A DNA stretch of 64,000 bases from Thioalkalivibrio paradoxus ARh 1 (lineage in GTDB: Bacteria; Pseudomonadota; Gammaproteobacteria; Ectothiorhodospirales; Ectothiorhodospiraceae). Below are positions 28,542 to 37,408 of the stretch, in pieces. The position numbers and the translations under genes are program-made. Numbering within the stretch: position 1 is the first letter of the stretch; each line of letters opens with the position of its first letter. Location of the stretch: NCBI RefSeq assembly GCF_000227685.2, contig NZ_CP007029.1, positions 3,692,730 through 3,756,729 on the forward strand, given 5' to 3'. Below the pieces are notes generated by a model, which saw only the letters and a list, made by a program, of their open reading frames with translations, did no database searches and was not told where the DNA came from.

Positions 28542-31095
28542 GGTCGCCGTCCACGCAGAGGCGCTGACCGTCCGCGATCCGCCGCGTCGCGTCCGGTACG
28601 CCGATCACGGCCGGGATTCCGTATTCCCGCGCGATGATCGCGCCGTGCGAGAGCAGCCCGCCGCGTTCGATAACCAGGCCACGAATCATGAAAAACACCG
28701 CGGCCCAACCCGGGTCCGTCTGCCGGGTCACCAGGATCTGGTCGGGGAGGATCCGGTCGATCCCGGAGACATCGAGCACCACCGCGGCGGTCCCGCAGAC
28801 GCGCCCGCCACAGGCCCCAGTGCCGGTCAGCGGCGCATCGCCCGTGCCGGTCTCGGCGGTGGCATAGCCGGCACGGGCGCGCCATTCTTCGCCGGCAGGG
28901 AGCACGAAGCTGTCGGGCGGGCTCCAGCCCTGACAGGCTTCCAGTTCGTTCCGCCGGGCCTCGATGCGGTCTTTCAGGTCGGCGTCAGCGGCCATGCGGC
29001 TCTCCGCGATCGCGATGGCCTCCTCCAGCTCGAGCAGCAGCACGTCGTCCCGCCGGTCCAGCGACCCACCTGCGGCCAATTGCTCGCCCAAGGCCAGTGC
29101 CACCAGCCGTAGCCGCGTGTACAGCAGCGCCTGCTTCATCCGCGCGCGTTCCCTGAGGCGGATCGATGCCTGGGCAGCGGCCAGAACCGGACGAAACGCC
29201 AGCCGGCGCAGTCCGCGTAGACGCCCGCGCGCGCTCCGCGTCGCCTGTTTCCGTGCCAGCGCCTGGCGCCGGCTGACGTCGGCCGGTCCCTCACCCTCGA
29301 GCGCAGCGTAGCTGCGCAGCAGCCGCAGCACGGGCAACGGATCCTCGCGCGGGGTCGGCCGCGTCAGCGTCAGTTCGCCCGAGTAGCGGAAGCCCCAGGT
29401 GTCGAGATAATGCCGCAGGGACGCGCGAAACGCGGCGAACTCGCCGGCTTCGACCCGCTCCAGCAACGCCTCCGGTGGCGCCTCCAGCACCTGTCGCAGC
29501 AGCTCGGGATCCTGGCGCACCGCCCGGGAAAGATCCCAGAGCCGCTCGACCGGGGTTGCGCTGGCGAGTCCGGGCAGGCCTTTCAGCAAGTCGCCGGGGT
29601 CGATCCCGCTTGCACGCAGCAGCAGCGAACGCAACGCGCCATAAGAAACCATCGCGGCAGTGTCCGACAGCGCTGACGGGGTCCAGCAATCGAGGCGGAT
29701 CGACCGGAACTCGCGCAGCAGCGCGGCCAGTTCCGGCGCGGTCTTTCCCCTCAGGTCTTCCGGCGTGCTCCTGGCGGCATGGGCGTCCACCAGGCGCTCG
29801 AACCGGCGCAGATCTCGCCCGACCCACAGGTAGCGCCAGCAGACGCGGAGCGCGACGTTCAGGCGTTCCAGCAACGCCTCGGTACGACTCTGCGGGACCC
29901 GCGCGGGCGCGGGAAAGCCGCGGGCACCGGTGAACTGGTTGAAGAAGCGCGCGAGCCACGGCCCACCCGGCGCCAGATGCAGCACGGTGTGAATGTTCGT
30001 CAGATGGTAGTAGAGCCGTCCGCCATGACAGCCGACGAGCTGCTCCAGCGGTTCGTTCATCGCCTCCAGGCGCCGCGGCGAAATCCCGAACGCCCGCCCG
30101 AGCCCCCGGAAGTACGCGGCATACCCGTGGGCAACGAAACTCCTCAGCAGCGGGCAGACCGGATCCGGAAAGTTCTCCGCGATGTTCGCGTTGGTCCAGG
30201 CCACGGACGGCCGCTCCGGCACCCGCGCGGTGATTGGGCGTGCCTGGAGCAGATAAAGGTCGCCGGCCTTGTCCACGCTCCACTCGATGTCCTGGGGCCC
30301 TTCGAACAGCGTCTCGATTTGGTCGGCGAGCGCCAGCAAGGTCCGGCGATGAGCCGGGGCTCCGGGATCCCAGGGCAGATCGCGGTCGTGCGGGCGTTCC
30401 CGGACCGCCCGACCATCGCGGCGGTGGACAGTCAGGCGCGCAGGAGTCAGCTGCCCCGAGACCAGGCCCTCGCCCAATCCGGCGCAGTATTCGACGAGCA
30501 CGCGGTCCGTTTCCGGTTGCCGGGGATCGCGCGTGAACAGCACTCCGGAGACCGTCGCGTGCGCTTGCAGCTGAATCAGGACCGCCATGCCCTGCGGCGC
30601 ACGGCCCCGGTGCCGCGCATATTGCAGCACCCGCTCGCCGAACAGCGAACCCCAGACGTGGCGCACTGCATCCGCGACCTCGTCCCCTGTCCGGCAGTGG
30701 AGCACGGTGTCGAACTGGCCGGCGAAGGATGCCTCCCGGCCGTCCTCGCCGAGGGCCGAGCTGCGCACCGCATACGTGGCACCCGGGTCCAGCGCTGCCT
30801 GTAGCGCGGCCGTCAGCTCCGGCTCCAGCGCGGCGTTCATCAGCATCTCGCGGATGCGGCGGGCCTCGGATCGTGTCGCCTCGGCATCGGCACGGCCGAG
30901 ACGAGCGAACACCGCGTCCGCCGCCGCAGCCAGCCCCAGACGTTCGAGCTGTCGGCGCAACACGTCGACGCCCAGCACCAGTCCGGGCAGCGTCGGCACA
31001 CCCGCCGCAAGCAAGTGCGCCAGGTTTGCGGCCTTCGCGCCGTAAATCGCGGCGTCGCTCGCGTCCGGGAGCGCGGTCGCCACTCGCAGGCTCAC
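28513..31095 (-). CDS. PEP-synthase-like dikinase with rifampin-phosphotransferase architecture
   Basis: 860 residues. Order: ATP-grasp (GAKAANLAHLLAAGVPTLPG; YAVRSSALGEDG; IEWSVDKAGDLYLLQARPIT, to about 320), a long unassigned central domain (about 325-760, helical, aromatic and Arg-rich), and a C-terminal swivelling His domain (GGLLSHGAIIAREYG, phospho-His817). There is no PEP/pyruvate TIM barrel after it. Length and domain order match rifampin phosphotransferases, where ATP's beta-phosphate passes through the His to a substrate hydroxyl held by the middle domain. Starts at GTG, overlapping the CarS-like stop by four bases (GTGA). In this operon the acceptor may be a lipid alcohol or headgroup. 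Confidence 0.85.
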   Translation of the reverse strand: MSLRVATALPDASDAAIYGAKAANLAHLLAAGVPTLPGLVLGVDVLRRQLERLGLAAAADAVFARLGRADAEATRSEARRIREMLMNAALEPELTAALQAALDPGATYAVRSSALGEDGREASFAGQFDTVLHCRTGDEVADAVRHVWGSLFGERVLQYARHRGRAPQGMAVLIQLQAHATVSGVLFTRDPRQPETDRVLVEYCAGLGEGLVSGQLTPARLTVHRRDGRAVRERPHDRDLPWDPGAPAHRRTLLALADQIETLFEGPQDIEWSVDKAGDLYLLQARPITARVPERPSVAWTNANIAENFPDPVCPLLRSFVAHGYAAYFRGLGRAFGISPRRLEAMNEPLEQLVGCHGGRLYYHLTNIHTVLHLAPGGPWLARFFNQFTGARGFPAPARVPQSRTEALLERLNVALRVCWRYLWVGRDLRRFERLVDAHAARSTPEDLRGKTAPELAALLREFRSIRLDCWTPSALSDTAAMVSYGALRSLLLRASGIDPGDLLKGLPGLASATPVERLWDLSRAVRQDPELLRQVLEAPPEALLERVEAGEFAAFRASLRHYLDTWGFRYSGELTLTRPTPREDPLPVLRLLRSYAALEGEGPADVSRRQALARKQATRSARGRLRGLRRLAFRPVLAAAQASIRLRERARMKQALLYTRLRLVALALGEQLAAGGSLDRRDDVLLLELEEAIAIAESRMAADADLKDRIEARRNELEACQGWSPPDSFVLPAGEEWRARAGYATAETGTGDAPLTGTGACGGRVCGTAAVVLDVSGIDRILPDQILVTRQTDPGWAAVFFMIRGLVIERGGLLSHGAIIAREYGIPAVIGVPDATRRIADGQRLCVDGDHGRVEPLRD

Positions 31096-31676
31096 GCCGC
31101 GCGCGCCTTCAGGCCAAGCCGGTGCATCAGCAAACTGAAGCCGCCATGGAGCCCGGGACCGAACAGCAACACCCAGAACCATGTCGCCGCATGGACCGGC
31201 ACCAGCAACGCGAGAATCAGCAGCACGCCGACGACCGAATCCAGCCGATCGATCGCGAACGCGACGGGGCGCAGCCAACGCCGGGCCGGCGCGCGGCCCG
31301 GGGGTACGCCGAGCTGGCGTTTAACGAACGAGTTCGGCAGTTCGGCAGCCATGAACGCAAGACCGCAGGCGAGTCCGAGCCCGGCGTACTCCAGCGGACC
31401 GAGTGGCCACCAGCCCGTCACCACCGGCTCGGGTAGGCGCTCGCGCAGCGAACCGAGCACCAGGAACGCGGCCGCGGCAGATGGCGGCAGCACCAGGAAA
31501 CCGCACACGCGCTTGTTGTCGCCGAACAGACGCCGGCCCCGGAAGGTCCGGCCGCCATCGACGGGCCAGGCCAGCCGCCGGGCCAGGGGCGTGCGCAGCC
31601 ACAGCACATGCAGACCGCCCGCCACACTCATCGTGATCAACAGGAACAGTGCCTGGGAGAGGGGCTCGGCGTTCAT
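31092..31676 (-). CDS. CarS/CdsA-like CTP:phospholipid cytidylyltransferase family protein
   Basis: 194 residues, about five membrane helices. Motifs match the CDP-archaeol synthase (CarS, DUF46) branch: VDGGRTFRGRRLFGDNK (about 39-55), FMAAELPNSFVKRQLG (about 108-123) and DRLDSVVG (about 143-150). CarS enzymes attach CMP from CTP to an unsaturated archaetidic acid, and the bacterial relatives act on phosphatidate-like lipids. At 194 residues it is as short as archaeal CarS. It lies between a CDP-alcohol phosphatidyltransferase and the phosphotransferase, with 67 bases and a 4-base overlap respectively, so it probably makes the CDP-lipid for the neighbour. Confidence 0.82.
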   Translation of the reverse strand: MNAEPLSQALFLLITMSVAGGLHVLWLRTPLARRLAWPVDGGRTFRGRRLFGDNKRVCGFLVLPPSAAAAFLVLGSLRERLPEPVVTGWWPLGPLEYAGLGLACGLAFMAAELPNSFVKRQLGVPPGRAPARRWLRPVAFAIDRLDSVVGVLLILALLVPVHAATWFWVLLFGPGLHGGFSLLMHRLGLKARAA

Positions 31677-31743
31677 GCTCGTCCCAGGCGGCCGAACCCG
31701 TCCAAGGTCGATCCCGCATGGGTCATCGGAGCACCGCCGATGC

Positions 31744-32421
31744 TCAGACGAACGAACGCCAGACCCAGTACGCGATCAGGCCCGCGGCCAGCAACGGCAA
31801 CAGCACATAGAACACGCGGCCGGGCCTGGGTACCGGGATATCGACGACGAACAGCAGCGCCAGCAAGCCAAAGGCGAACGCGAGCAGCTGCGCGAACTGC
31901 GCCGCCGGCAGCGCGGCCTGCAGCAGGAACAGCAGCGGAAACAGCAGCGCGGTGTAGGTGACCGGCAACCCGCGATGCTGGCCCGACGGGTGCTCTGCAC
32001 GCACGCTGAGCGTATTGAAATGCGCCAGGCGCACCACGCCCGCGACCATGAACACGCCGATTGCAGCAATTCCCGGGAGCGAAGGCGGGACCGCGTGCAG
32101 CGCGATCACGACCGGGGTCACGATGAAGGACACCACGTCGCCGACGGTGTCCAGCTGCACCCCGAACTCGCGCGCGTAGTCGTTTCGGCGCAGGCGGCGG
32201 GCCACCACACCGTCGAACAGGTCGGCCAGCCCCGCAAACATCAACCCGACCAGCGCCAGTTCGATCCGCCCCGCGGCCGCGAGCGCGATCGCAGCCGCAG
32301 CGGCCAGCACACCGGCCAGCGTAATCAGGCATGCCGGGTCATAGACTCCCAGAATCCAGGTACGTGAACGCTTGCTTGCCAGCGGTATGTCTCCCTGCCT
32401 GTGACCCGCCGGTCTCCCCAC
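31744..32421 (-). CDS. CDP-alcohol phosphatidyltransferase (PssA-like)
   Basis: 225 residues from a GTG; first gene of the operon. The complete family signature is present: Asp67-x2-Asp70-Gly71-x2-Ala74-Arg75-x11-Gly87-x3-Asp91-x3-Asp95. About six helices follow. These enzymes swap the CMP of a CDP-lipid for an alcohol such as serine, glycerol or inositol; the LRRNDYAREFGVQLDTVGD spacing looks closest to phosphatidylserine synthase type. The start is unsure: the GTG lies only 13 bases after a strong hairpin and its ribosome site is weak; a better site (AGGGAG) sits inside the reading frame but is followed by no standard start codon. Alcohol substrate unknown. Confidence 0.85.
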   Translation of the reverse strand: MGRPAGHRQGDIPLASKRSRTWILGVYDPACLITLAGVLAAAAAIALAAAGRIELALVGLMFAGLADLFDGVVARRLRRNDYAREFGVQLDTVGDVVSFIVTPVVIALHAVPPSLPGIAAIGVFMVAGVVRLAHFNTLSVRAEHPSGQHRGLPVTYTALLFPLLFLLQAALPAAQFAQLLAFAFGLLALLFVVDIPVPRPGRVFYVLLPLLAAGLIAYWVWRSFV

Positions 32422-32434
32422 CTGCGGCGCCCGA

Positions 32435-32461
32435 AAAGGGCGGCCACCAGGACCGCCCTTT
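32435..32461 (-). terminator. Rho-independent terminator of the DUF302 gene
   Basis: On the minus strand AAAGGGCGG and CCGCCCTTT form a perfect 9-bp stem with a 9-base loop, ending in TTTT. It lies 24 bases after the DUF302 stop. The lipid operon begins just beyond it, so its own promoter would have to lie inside or very near this hairpin, or the operon depends on read-through. Confidence 0.8.
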
Positions 32462-32485
32462 GGATGGCACCGTGCTTGCGAACGA

Positions 32486-32998
32486 TCAGAAGTCGCCGGA
32501 GACGCCGGCCTCGACGATCTCGTAGATCACGTCACGGACATGCTGCGCCATCGGTTCGAGCTCGGGGCTCAGGTCCACCGCGTGCAGCATCATGTCCATG
32601 TTCATCGTGGTGATCCAGCCCTGGCCCTCTTCGTCCTCGACCACCGCAATGCGACAGGGCAGGAAGCCGGAGAAGATGATGTCGAACTTGACCATCTGGT
32701 TCGCGATCAGCGCGTCGCAGAAAGCCAGAATACGCATATAGGGCACATCCTCTTCACCCAGGGCCTCGACCTGCTCGGACAGCGGCAGATCGGCGACCAT
32801 CATGAAGTTGAGCAGGTTGGCACGCAGCTGCATCGAGTCGACCGCGTCATGCACCGTGACGCCATCGTCCAGCTTCCATTTCTGGATGCTGTAGTCGACC
32901 ATCTGCCGCATCATGTCCTTGTCCATTTCCATCGCGGACGACTGCGCGGCAACCATCAGGCCCATGGCCAGCATGAGCGACACGAACATTTTCTTCAT
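32486..32998 (-). CDS. Secreted DUF302-domain protein
   Basis: 170 residues. A signal peptide ends after SSA (about residue 22). The DUF302 domain spans about 40-165 and contains Cys94 and Cys115, a pair that could form a disulfide or bind metal; the protein is Met-rich. DUF302 proteins are common near sulfur-oxidation and respiratory genes, but their activity is not established. GGAGG precedes the ATG and a clear terminator follows, so it is a single-gene unit. No link to the lipid operon on its far side is shown. Confidence 0.85.
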   Translation of the reverse strand: MKKMFVSLMLAMGLMVAAQSSAMEMDKDMMRQMVDYSIQKWKLDDGVTVHDAVDSMQLRANLLNFMMVADLPLSEQVEALGEEDVPYMRILAFCDALIANQMVKFDIIFSGFLPCRIAVVEDEEGQGWITTMNMDMMLHAVDLSPELEPMAQHVRDVIYEIVEAGVSGDF

Positions 32999-33115
32999 CT
33001 AGGTTCCTCCAGGTGGTGGTATTCGCCGAGCGGATCGACAGTCTATCAGACGTGTTCAAGTGTACGAGTTATTCCGCGGCGCGTGGCGCAGGCCGAACCT
33101 GCAGCAGATTTCCGC

Positions 33116-34432
33116 CTACAGATCCAGCAGCATCCGGCCGGGGTCTTCCAGCGAGTCCTTCACGCTGACCAGAAAGCGCACCGCATCGGCGCCGTCGATC
33201 AGCCGGTGATCGTAGGACAGCGCGACGTACATCATCGGCCGGATCACAACCTCGCCGTCGCGCGCCACGGGGCGGTCCTGCACCGCGTGCATGCCCAGGA
33301 TCGCGCTCTGCGGCGGATTCAGGATCGGCGTCGACAGCAGCGAGCCGAACACGCCCCCGTTGGTGATGGTGAAGGTGCCGCCGCGCAGGTCGTCGACATC
33401 CAGCTTGCCGTCCCGCGCCTTTTCCGCAAAGCGGCGGATCTGCGTTTCGATGGCTGCCAGCGAAAGCTCCCCGGCGTCGCGCAGTACCGGCACCACCAGG
33501 CCGCGCGGCGACGATACCGCGATGCCGATATCGGCGTAGTGGTGGTAGACGATCTCGTCGCCGTCCAGCGCGGCATTGACCACCGGAAACCGCTGCAGAG
33601 CGCCGGTGCAGGCGCGCACGAAGAAGCTCATGAACCCCAGGCGCACGCCGTGCCGCTTTTCGAACGCCTCCTTGTGCCGCGCGCGCAGGTCCATCACGGC
33701 CGACAGATCGACCTCGTTGAAGGTGGTCAGCATTGCGGTGGTCTGCCTGGCCTCGAGCAGGCGCTCGGCAATGCGCCTGCGCAGCCGCGACATCGGCACG
33801 CGTTCCTCGCTGCGGCCCTCCGGGGACCGAGCGGCGGGTTGTGGCTCTTGCGGCTGCTCGGGCGGTTCCGGCTCCGCGCGGGGCTGCGGCGGCGCCTCTG
33901 CGACCGGCTCCGGGTCCGGCTCGGATTGCGCGCGCCGGGCAATGAAGCGCTCAACATCACCCTTCAGCACGCGTCCGTTCTGGCCCGTGCCTTCGATCTC
34001 GTCGGCAGCGAGGTCGTGCTCGGCCAGCAGGCGGCGGACCGCCGGGCTCGGGGGCGGCGGCGCCGTCTCGGGGGCGGCGGACCGCTCGGGCTGACGCTCA
34101 GGCGCCGGCATCTCCGGCCCGGCGTCATCGGCATCGGCAGGCTGCGCGGGTGGTTCGCGGTCTTCGGCGCTGCCGCCGTCGGCGGCCGCCGGCCTGATAT
34201 AGCCAAGCACCGTGTCGGCCTCGACCACCGCGCCTTGTTCGACGCTGAACTCGTCGAGCACGCCGTCGGCCGGGGCCGGAACTTCGAGCACGACCTTGTC
34301 GGTCTCGAGTTCGACCAGCAGTTCGTCGCGCCGGACACGCTCGCCCGGCTGCTTGTGCAGCGCGACCACGGTGGCATCGGCCACGGATTCCGGCAGTTCG
34401 GGGACCCGGAGGACGGTACGTTCTGAGGACAT
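33116..34432 (-). CDS. sucB: 2-oxoglutarate dehydrogenase E2, dihydrolipoyl succinyltransferase
   Basis: 438 residues. Lipoyl domain with Lys46 in [10 protein letters not shown], a linker rich in Ala, Pro and Glu, an E1/E3-binding domain ([13 protein letters not shown] ... [12 protein letters not shown]) and the catalytic core ending in [13 protein letters not shown] with the active His. It transfers succinyl to CoA in the 2-oxoglutarate dehydrogenase complex. Starts 22 bases after sucA. No lpd (E3) gene follows in the operon. Confidence 0.96.
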   Translation of the reverse strand: MSSERTVLRVPELPESVADATVVALHKQPGERVRRDELLVELETDKVVLEVPAPADGVLDEFSVEQGAVVEADTVLGYIRPAAADGGSAEDREPPAQPADADDAGPEMPAPERQPERSAAPETAPPPPSPAVRRLLAEHDLAADEIEGTGQNGRVLKGDVERFIARRAQSEPDPEPVAEAPPQPRAEPEPPEQPQEPQPAARSPEGRSEERVPMSRLRRRIAERLLEARQTTAMLTTFNEVDLSAVMDLRARHKEAFEKRHGVRLGFMSFFVRACTGALQRFPVVNAALDGDEIVYHHYADIGIAVSSPRGLVVPVLRDAGELSLAAIETQIRRFAEKARDGKLDVDDLRGGTFTITNGGVFGSLLSTPILNPPQSAILGMHAVQDRPVARDGEVVIRPMMYVALSYDHRLIDGADAVRFLVSVKDSLEDPGRMLLDL

Positions 34433-34454
34433 CGCGATTCCCTGGTGTGGGCGG

Positions 34455-37271
34455 TTACTCGGTCGGGCGCGGGGTATCCCGGGCGGTGATGGGCCCGAAG
34501 CTGCGGCGCAGCAGTTCCTGCTGCTGGGATTTGTGCACCTCCGGATACCCGACCGCGGGGGCAGCGGCCGCGGGTCGAGCCACCGCGTGCAGGCGCTGGC
34601 CCCGCACTGCCAGCAGTGTGTTCAGGCGCGGCTCCATGAACCCGAGATACCCCTGATTCTCGGGTTCGTCCTGGACCCACACGAATTCGCTGGCCTGATC
34701 GTAGCGCCCGAGCAGGCGCGTCAGAAACGCGTCCGGGAACGGGTAGCACTGCTCGACCCGCAGCACCGCGACGTCGTCGTGGCCCGCATCGCGCTTCTCG
34801 CCGAGCAAGTCGTAGTAGATCCGTCCGGCGGTCAGGATCACCCGGCGGACGGCAGCCGGCTCCGGGCGATCGATGTCGTCGATCACTGGTTGGAACTGCC
34901 CGGACGCGAGTTCGTTCAGATCGCTCACCGCAAGCTTGTGGCGCAGCAGGCTCTTCGGGGTCATCACCACCAGCGGCTTGCGGTAGGGACGCACGAGTTG
35001 CCGCCGCAACAGATGGAAGACCTGCGCCGGCGTGGTCGGTACGCAGACCTGCATGTTTTCCTGCGCGCAGAGTTGCAGAAAGCGCTCGGGACGCGCCGAG
35101 GAATGTTCCGGCCCCTGACCCTCGTAGCCGTGCGGCAGCAGCAGCACCAGCCCGCAAAGCCGCCCCCATTTCTGCTCTCCGGAACTGATGAACTGGTCGA
35201 TGACCACCTGCGCCCCGTTCGCGAAATCGCCGAACTGCGCCTCCCACAGTACCAGCGCGTTCGGCGCAGCGGTCGCGTACCCGTACTCGAACGCGAGCAC
35301 CGCCTCCTCGGAGAGCAGCGAATCGATGACCAGAAAGCGCGGCTCGTCGGGATCGAGCTGGCGCAACGGGACGATGGAGCGCCCGGTTTCCTGGTCGTGC
35401 AGCACGGCGTGCCGGTGGAAGAAGGTGCCGCGACTCGAATCCTGCCCCGACATCCGCACCCGATAGCCGTCCATCAGCAGCGTGGCGTAGGCCAGCGTCT
35501 CGGCGGTACCCCAGTCCAGCGGCTGTTCGCCTGCGGCCATCGCGTTCCGCGCCTCCAGAATGCGGCGCACGCGCGGATGCACCACGAAGCCCTCGGGCAG
35601 CCGGTTCAGCCGGTCGAGCAGACTGCTCAGCTGCTCGCGCGGAACACCGGTTTCGATGTCCTGGTCCCAGGACTGGTTCGCGAACGGTCCCCAATTGGTC
35701 GGCTTGTGCGCATCCGCCTCGTCCGGCGGCAGCAGACCCGGCACCACCGACTGGCCCGACTCCAGCGAATCGCGGTATCGCTCCTGCAACTGTTGCGGCA
35801 CGTCCTCTGCGATCACGCCCTGCTCGATCAGACGCCGGGCGTAACGCTCGCGAGTGGTCGGCAATTCCCGAATGATGCGGTACATCATCGGCTGGGTCGC
35901 GGCCGGCTCGTCGGCCTCGTTGTGGCCCTGGCGGCGGTAGCAGACCAGGTCGATCACCACATCCTTCGCGAAACGCATGCGGTAATCCAGCGCGATCTGG
36001 GTCACGAACACGACGGCCTCCGGGTCGTCGCCGTTCACGTGCATGATCGGTGCGCTGACCATCTTCGCGACATCGGTGGCATAGTGCGTGGAGCGCACGT
36101 CCTTCAGCGTGCTGGTGGTGAACCCGATCTGGTTGTTCACCACGATATGCACCGTGCCCTTGGTGGAGAAGCCCCGGGTCTGCGCCATGTTCAGCGTCTC
36201 CATCACCACCCCTTGGCCCGCGAACGCAGCATCGCCGTGGATCACCACCGGCATCACCTTCTGACCCTGCCGGTCACGAAGCCGCACCTGCCGAGCCCGA
36301 ACCGAACCCTCGACCACCGGGGTCACGATCTCGAGATGCGACGGGTTGAACGCCAGCGCCAGGTGCACCGCGCCCCCGGGCGTCTGGACGTCGCTCGAGT
36401 AGCCGAGATGGTATTTCACGTCCCCGGTTCCGCGGTTGCGGCTCGGGCGCCCCTCGAACTCGTCGGCGAGCTCGCGCGGCGACTTGCCGAATACGTTCAC
36501 CAGCACGTTCAGCCGCCCGCGATGGGCCATCCCCAGGACGATCTCCTTCACCCCGCGCGCGCCGCCGCGCTGCACCAGTGCGTTCAGCAGCGGGATCAGG
36601 CTTTCCGCCCCCTCCAGCGAGAACCGCTTCTGCCCGACATAGCGATGGTGCAGATAGCGTTCCAGACCCTCGGCCGCGGTGACCCGCTCCAGGATCGCCT
36701 TCTGGGTATCCGGATCGAACCCGAAATGCCCCCGTGCCGATTCCAGCCGCTGCTGCAGCCAGCGCTTTTCCCCCGTCGACGTCAGGTGCATGAACTCCGC
36801 GCCGATGCAGGCGCAGTAGGTGTCCCGCAGGATGTCCTCGATCTCGTCGAGGCGTGCCGGACTGGGCCCGTGCAGGGAGCCGGGATCGAAGGTCTGGGCC
36901 GGGTCCACGCGGTCCAGCTCGTGGTAGGCGCGCGTCAGTTCGGGCGGCGTTTCCGGCAGATGCCGCCCGAGCGGATCGAGATGAGCGGCGAAATGGCCGA
37001 GGAAGCGGTAGGCATTGATGTACTGCAAGACGCGCACCTGCAGGCGCTCGAGCTGCAAATCGCGCTCGTCGATGCAGTCGCCGGCGGCCGGCGCGTCGGC
37101 AGGGGCCTCCCGCTCCAGCGCGCCGAAATAATCGGCCCACGCCGCGGGCACGGCGTCGGGATCGTTCCGGTAGCGTTCGAACAACGCCTCGGCGAACGCC
37201 AGGCTGTCGGGATGGACGTCCATGCGCCGCAGCATCCCGAGCGACCGTTGCCGTGAGGGGGGTTCGTTCAT
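34455..37271 (-). CDS. sucA: 2-oxoglutarate dehydrogenase E1
   Basis: 938 residues, as in other proteobacteria. ThDP-binding [11 protein letters not shown] ... [26 protein letters not shown]-like loop region and the conserved N-terminal [12 protein letters not shown] helix are present. It decarboxylates 2-oxoglutarate and succinylates the E2 lipoyl group. The ATG at 37271 follows AGGAAAG; an upstream ATG 42 bases away is less likely. Divergent from uvrD across 137 bases. Confidence 0.97.
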   Translation of the reverse strand: MNEPPSRQRSLGMLRRMDVHPDSLAFAEALFERYRNDPDAVPAAWADYFGALEREAPADAPAAGDCIDERDLQLERLQVRVLQYINAYRFLGHFAAHLDPLGRHLPETPPELTRAYHELDRVDPAQTFDPGSLHGPSPARLDEIEDILRDTYCACIGAEFMHLTSTGEKRWLQQRLESARGHFGFDPDTQKAILERVTAAEGLERYLHHRYVGQKRFSLEGAESLIPLLNALVQRGGARGVKEIVLGMAHRGRLNVLVNVFGKSPRELADEFEGRPSRNRGTGDVKYHLGYSSDVQTPGGAVHLALAFNPSHLEIVTPVVEGSVRARQVRLRDRQGQKVMPVVIHGDAAFAGQGVVMETLNMAQTRGFSTKGTVHIVVNNQIGFTTSTLKDVRSTHYATDVAKMVSAPIMHVNGDDPEAVVFVTQIALDYRMRFAKDVVIDLVCYRRQGHNEADEPAATQPMMYRIIRELPTTRERYARRLIEQGVIAEDVPQQLQERYRDSLESGQSVVPGLLPPDEADAHKPTNWGPFANQSWDQDIETGVPREQLSSLLDRLNRLPEGFVVHPRVRRILEARNAMAAGEQPLDWGTAETLAYATLLMDGYRVRMSGQDSSRGTFFHRHAVLHDQETGRSIVPLRQLDPDEPRFLVIDSLLSEEAVLAFEYGYATAAPNALVLWEAQFGDFANGAQVVIDQFISSGEQKWGRLCGLVLLLPHGYEGQGPEHSSARPERFLQLCAQENMQVCVPTTPAQVFHLLRRQLVRPYRKPLVVMTPKSLLRHKLAVSDLNELASGQFQPVIDDIDRPEPAAVRRVILTAGRIYYDLLGEKRDAGHDDVAVLRVEQCYPFPDAFLTRLLGRYDQASEFVWVQDEPENQGYLGFMEPRLNTLLAVRGQRLHAVARPAAAAPAVGYPEVHKSQQQELLRRSFGPITARDTPRPTE

Positions 37272-37394
37272 GGGCTTTCCTGACTCTCCGGAGTCGTGTC
37301 GAGGGTTGGGCATCCCGTCGCCGGTCAGCTTAGCGCGAATGGCCCCGAAATTCCGTGATCGAGCGGGCCTTCGGTCATTACCGCGTGCCCATTT

Positions 37395-37402
37395 GATACG
37401 AT
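37395..37402 (+). promoter_or_regulatory. Extended -10 promoter immediately before uvrD
   Basis: TGATACGAT (TG-n-TACGAT) ends six bases before the uvrD ATG, so transcription would begin at or very near the start codon. No ribosome site is visible before the ATG. This would give a leaderless message. No strong -35. Confidence 0.4.
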
Positions 37403-37408
37403 TCGGCG

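Noticed and set aside
34212..37256. 1014-residue open frame on the plus strand
   Set aside because: Antisense to sucA/sucB; no domain, no ribosome site.
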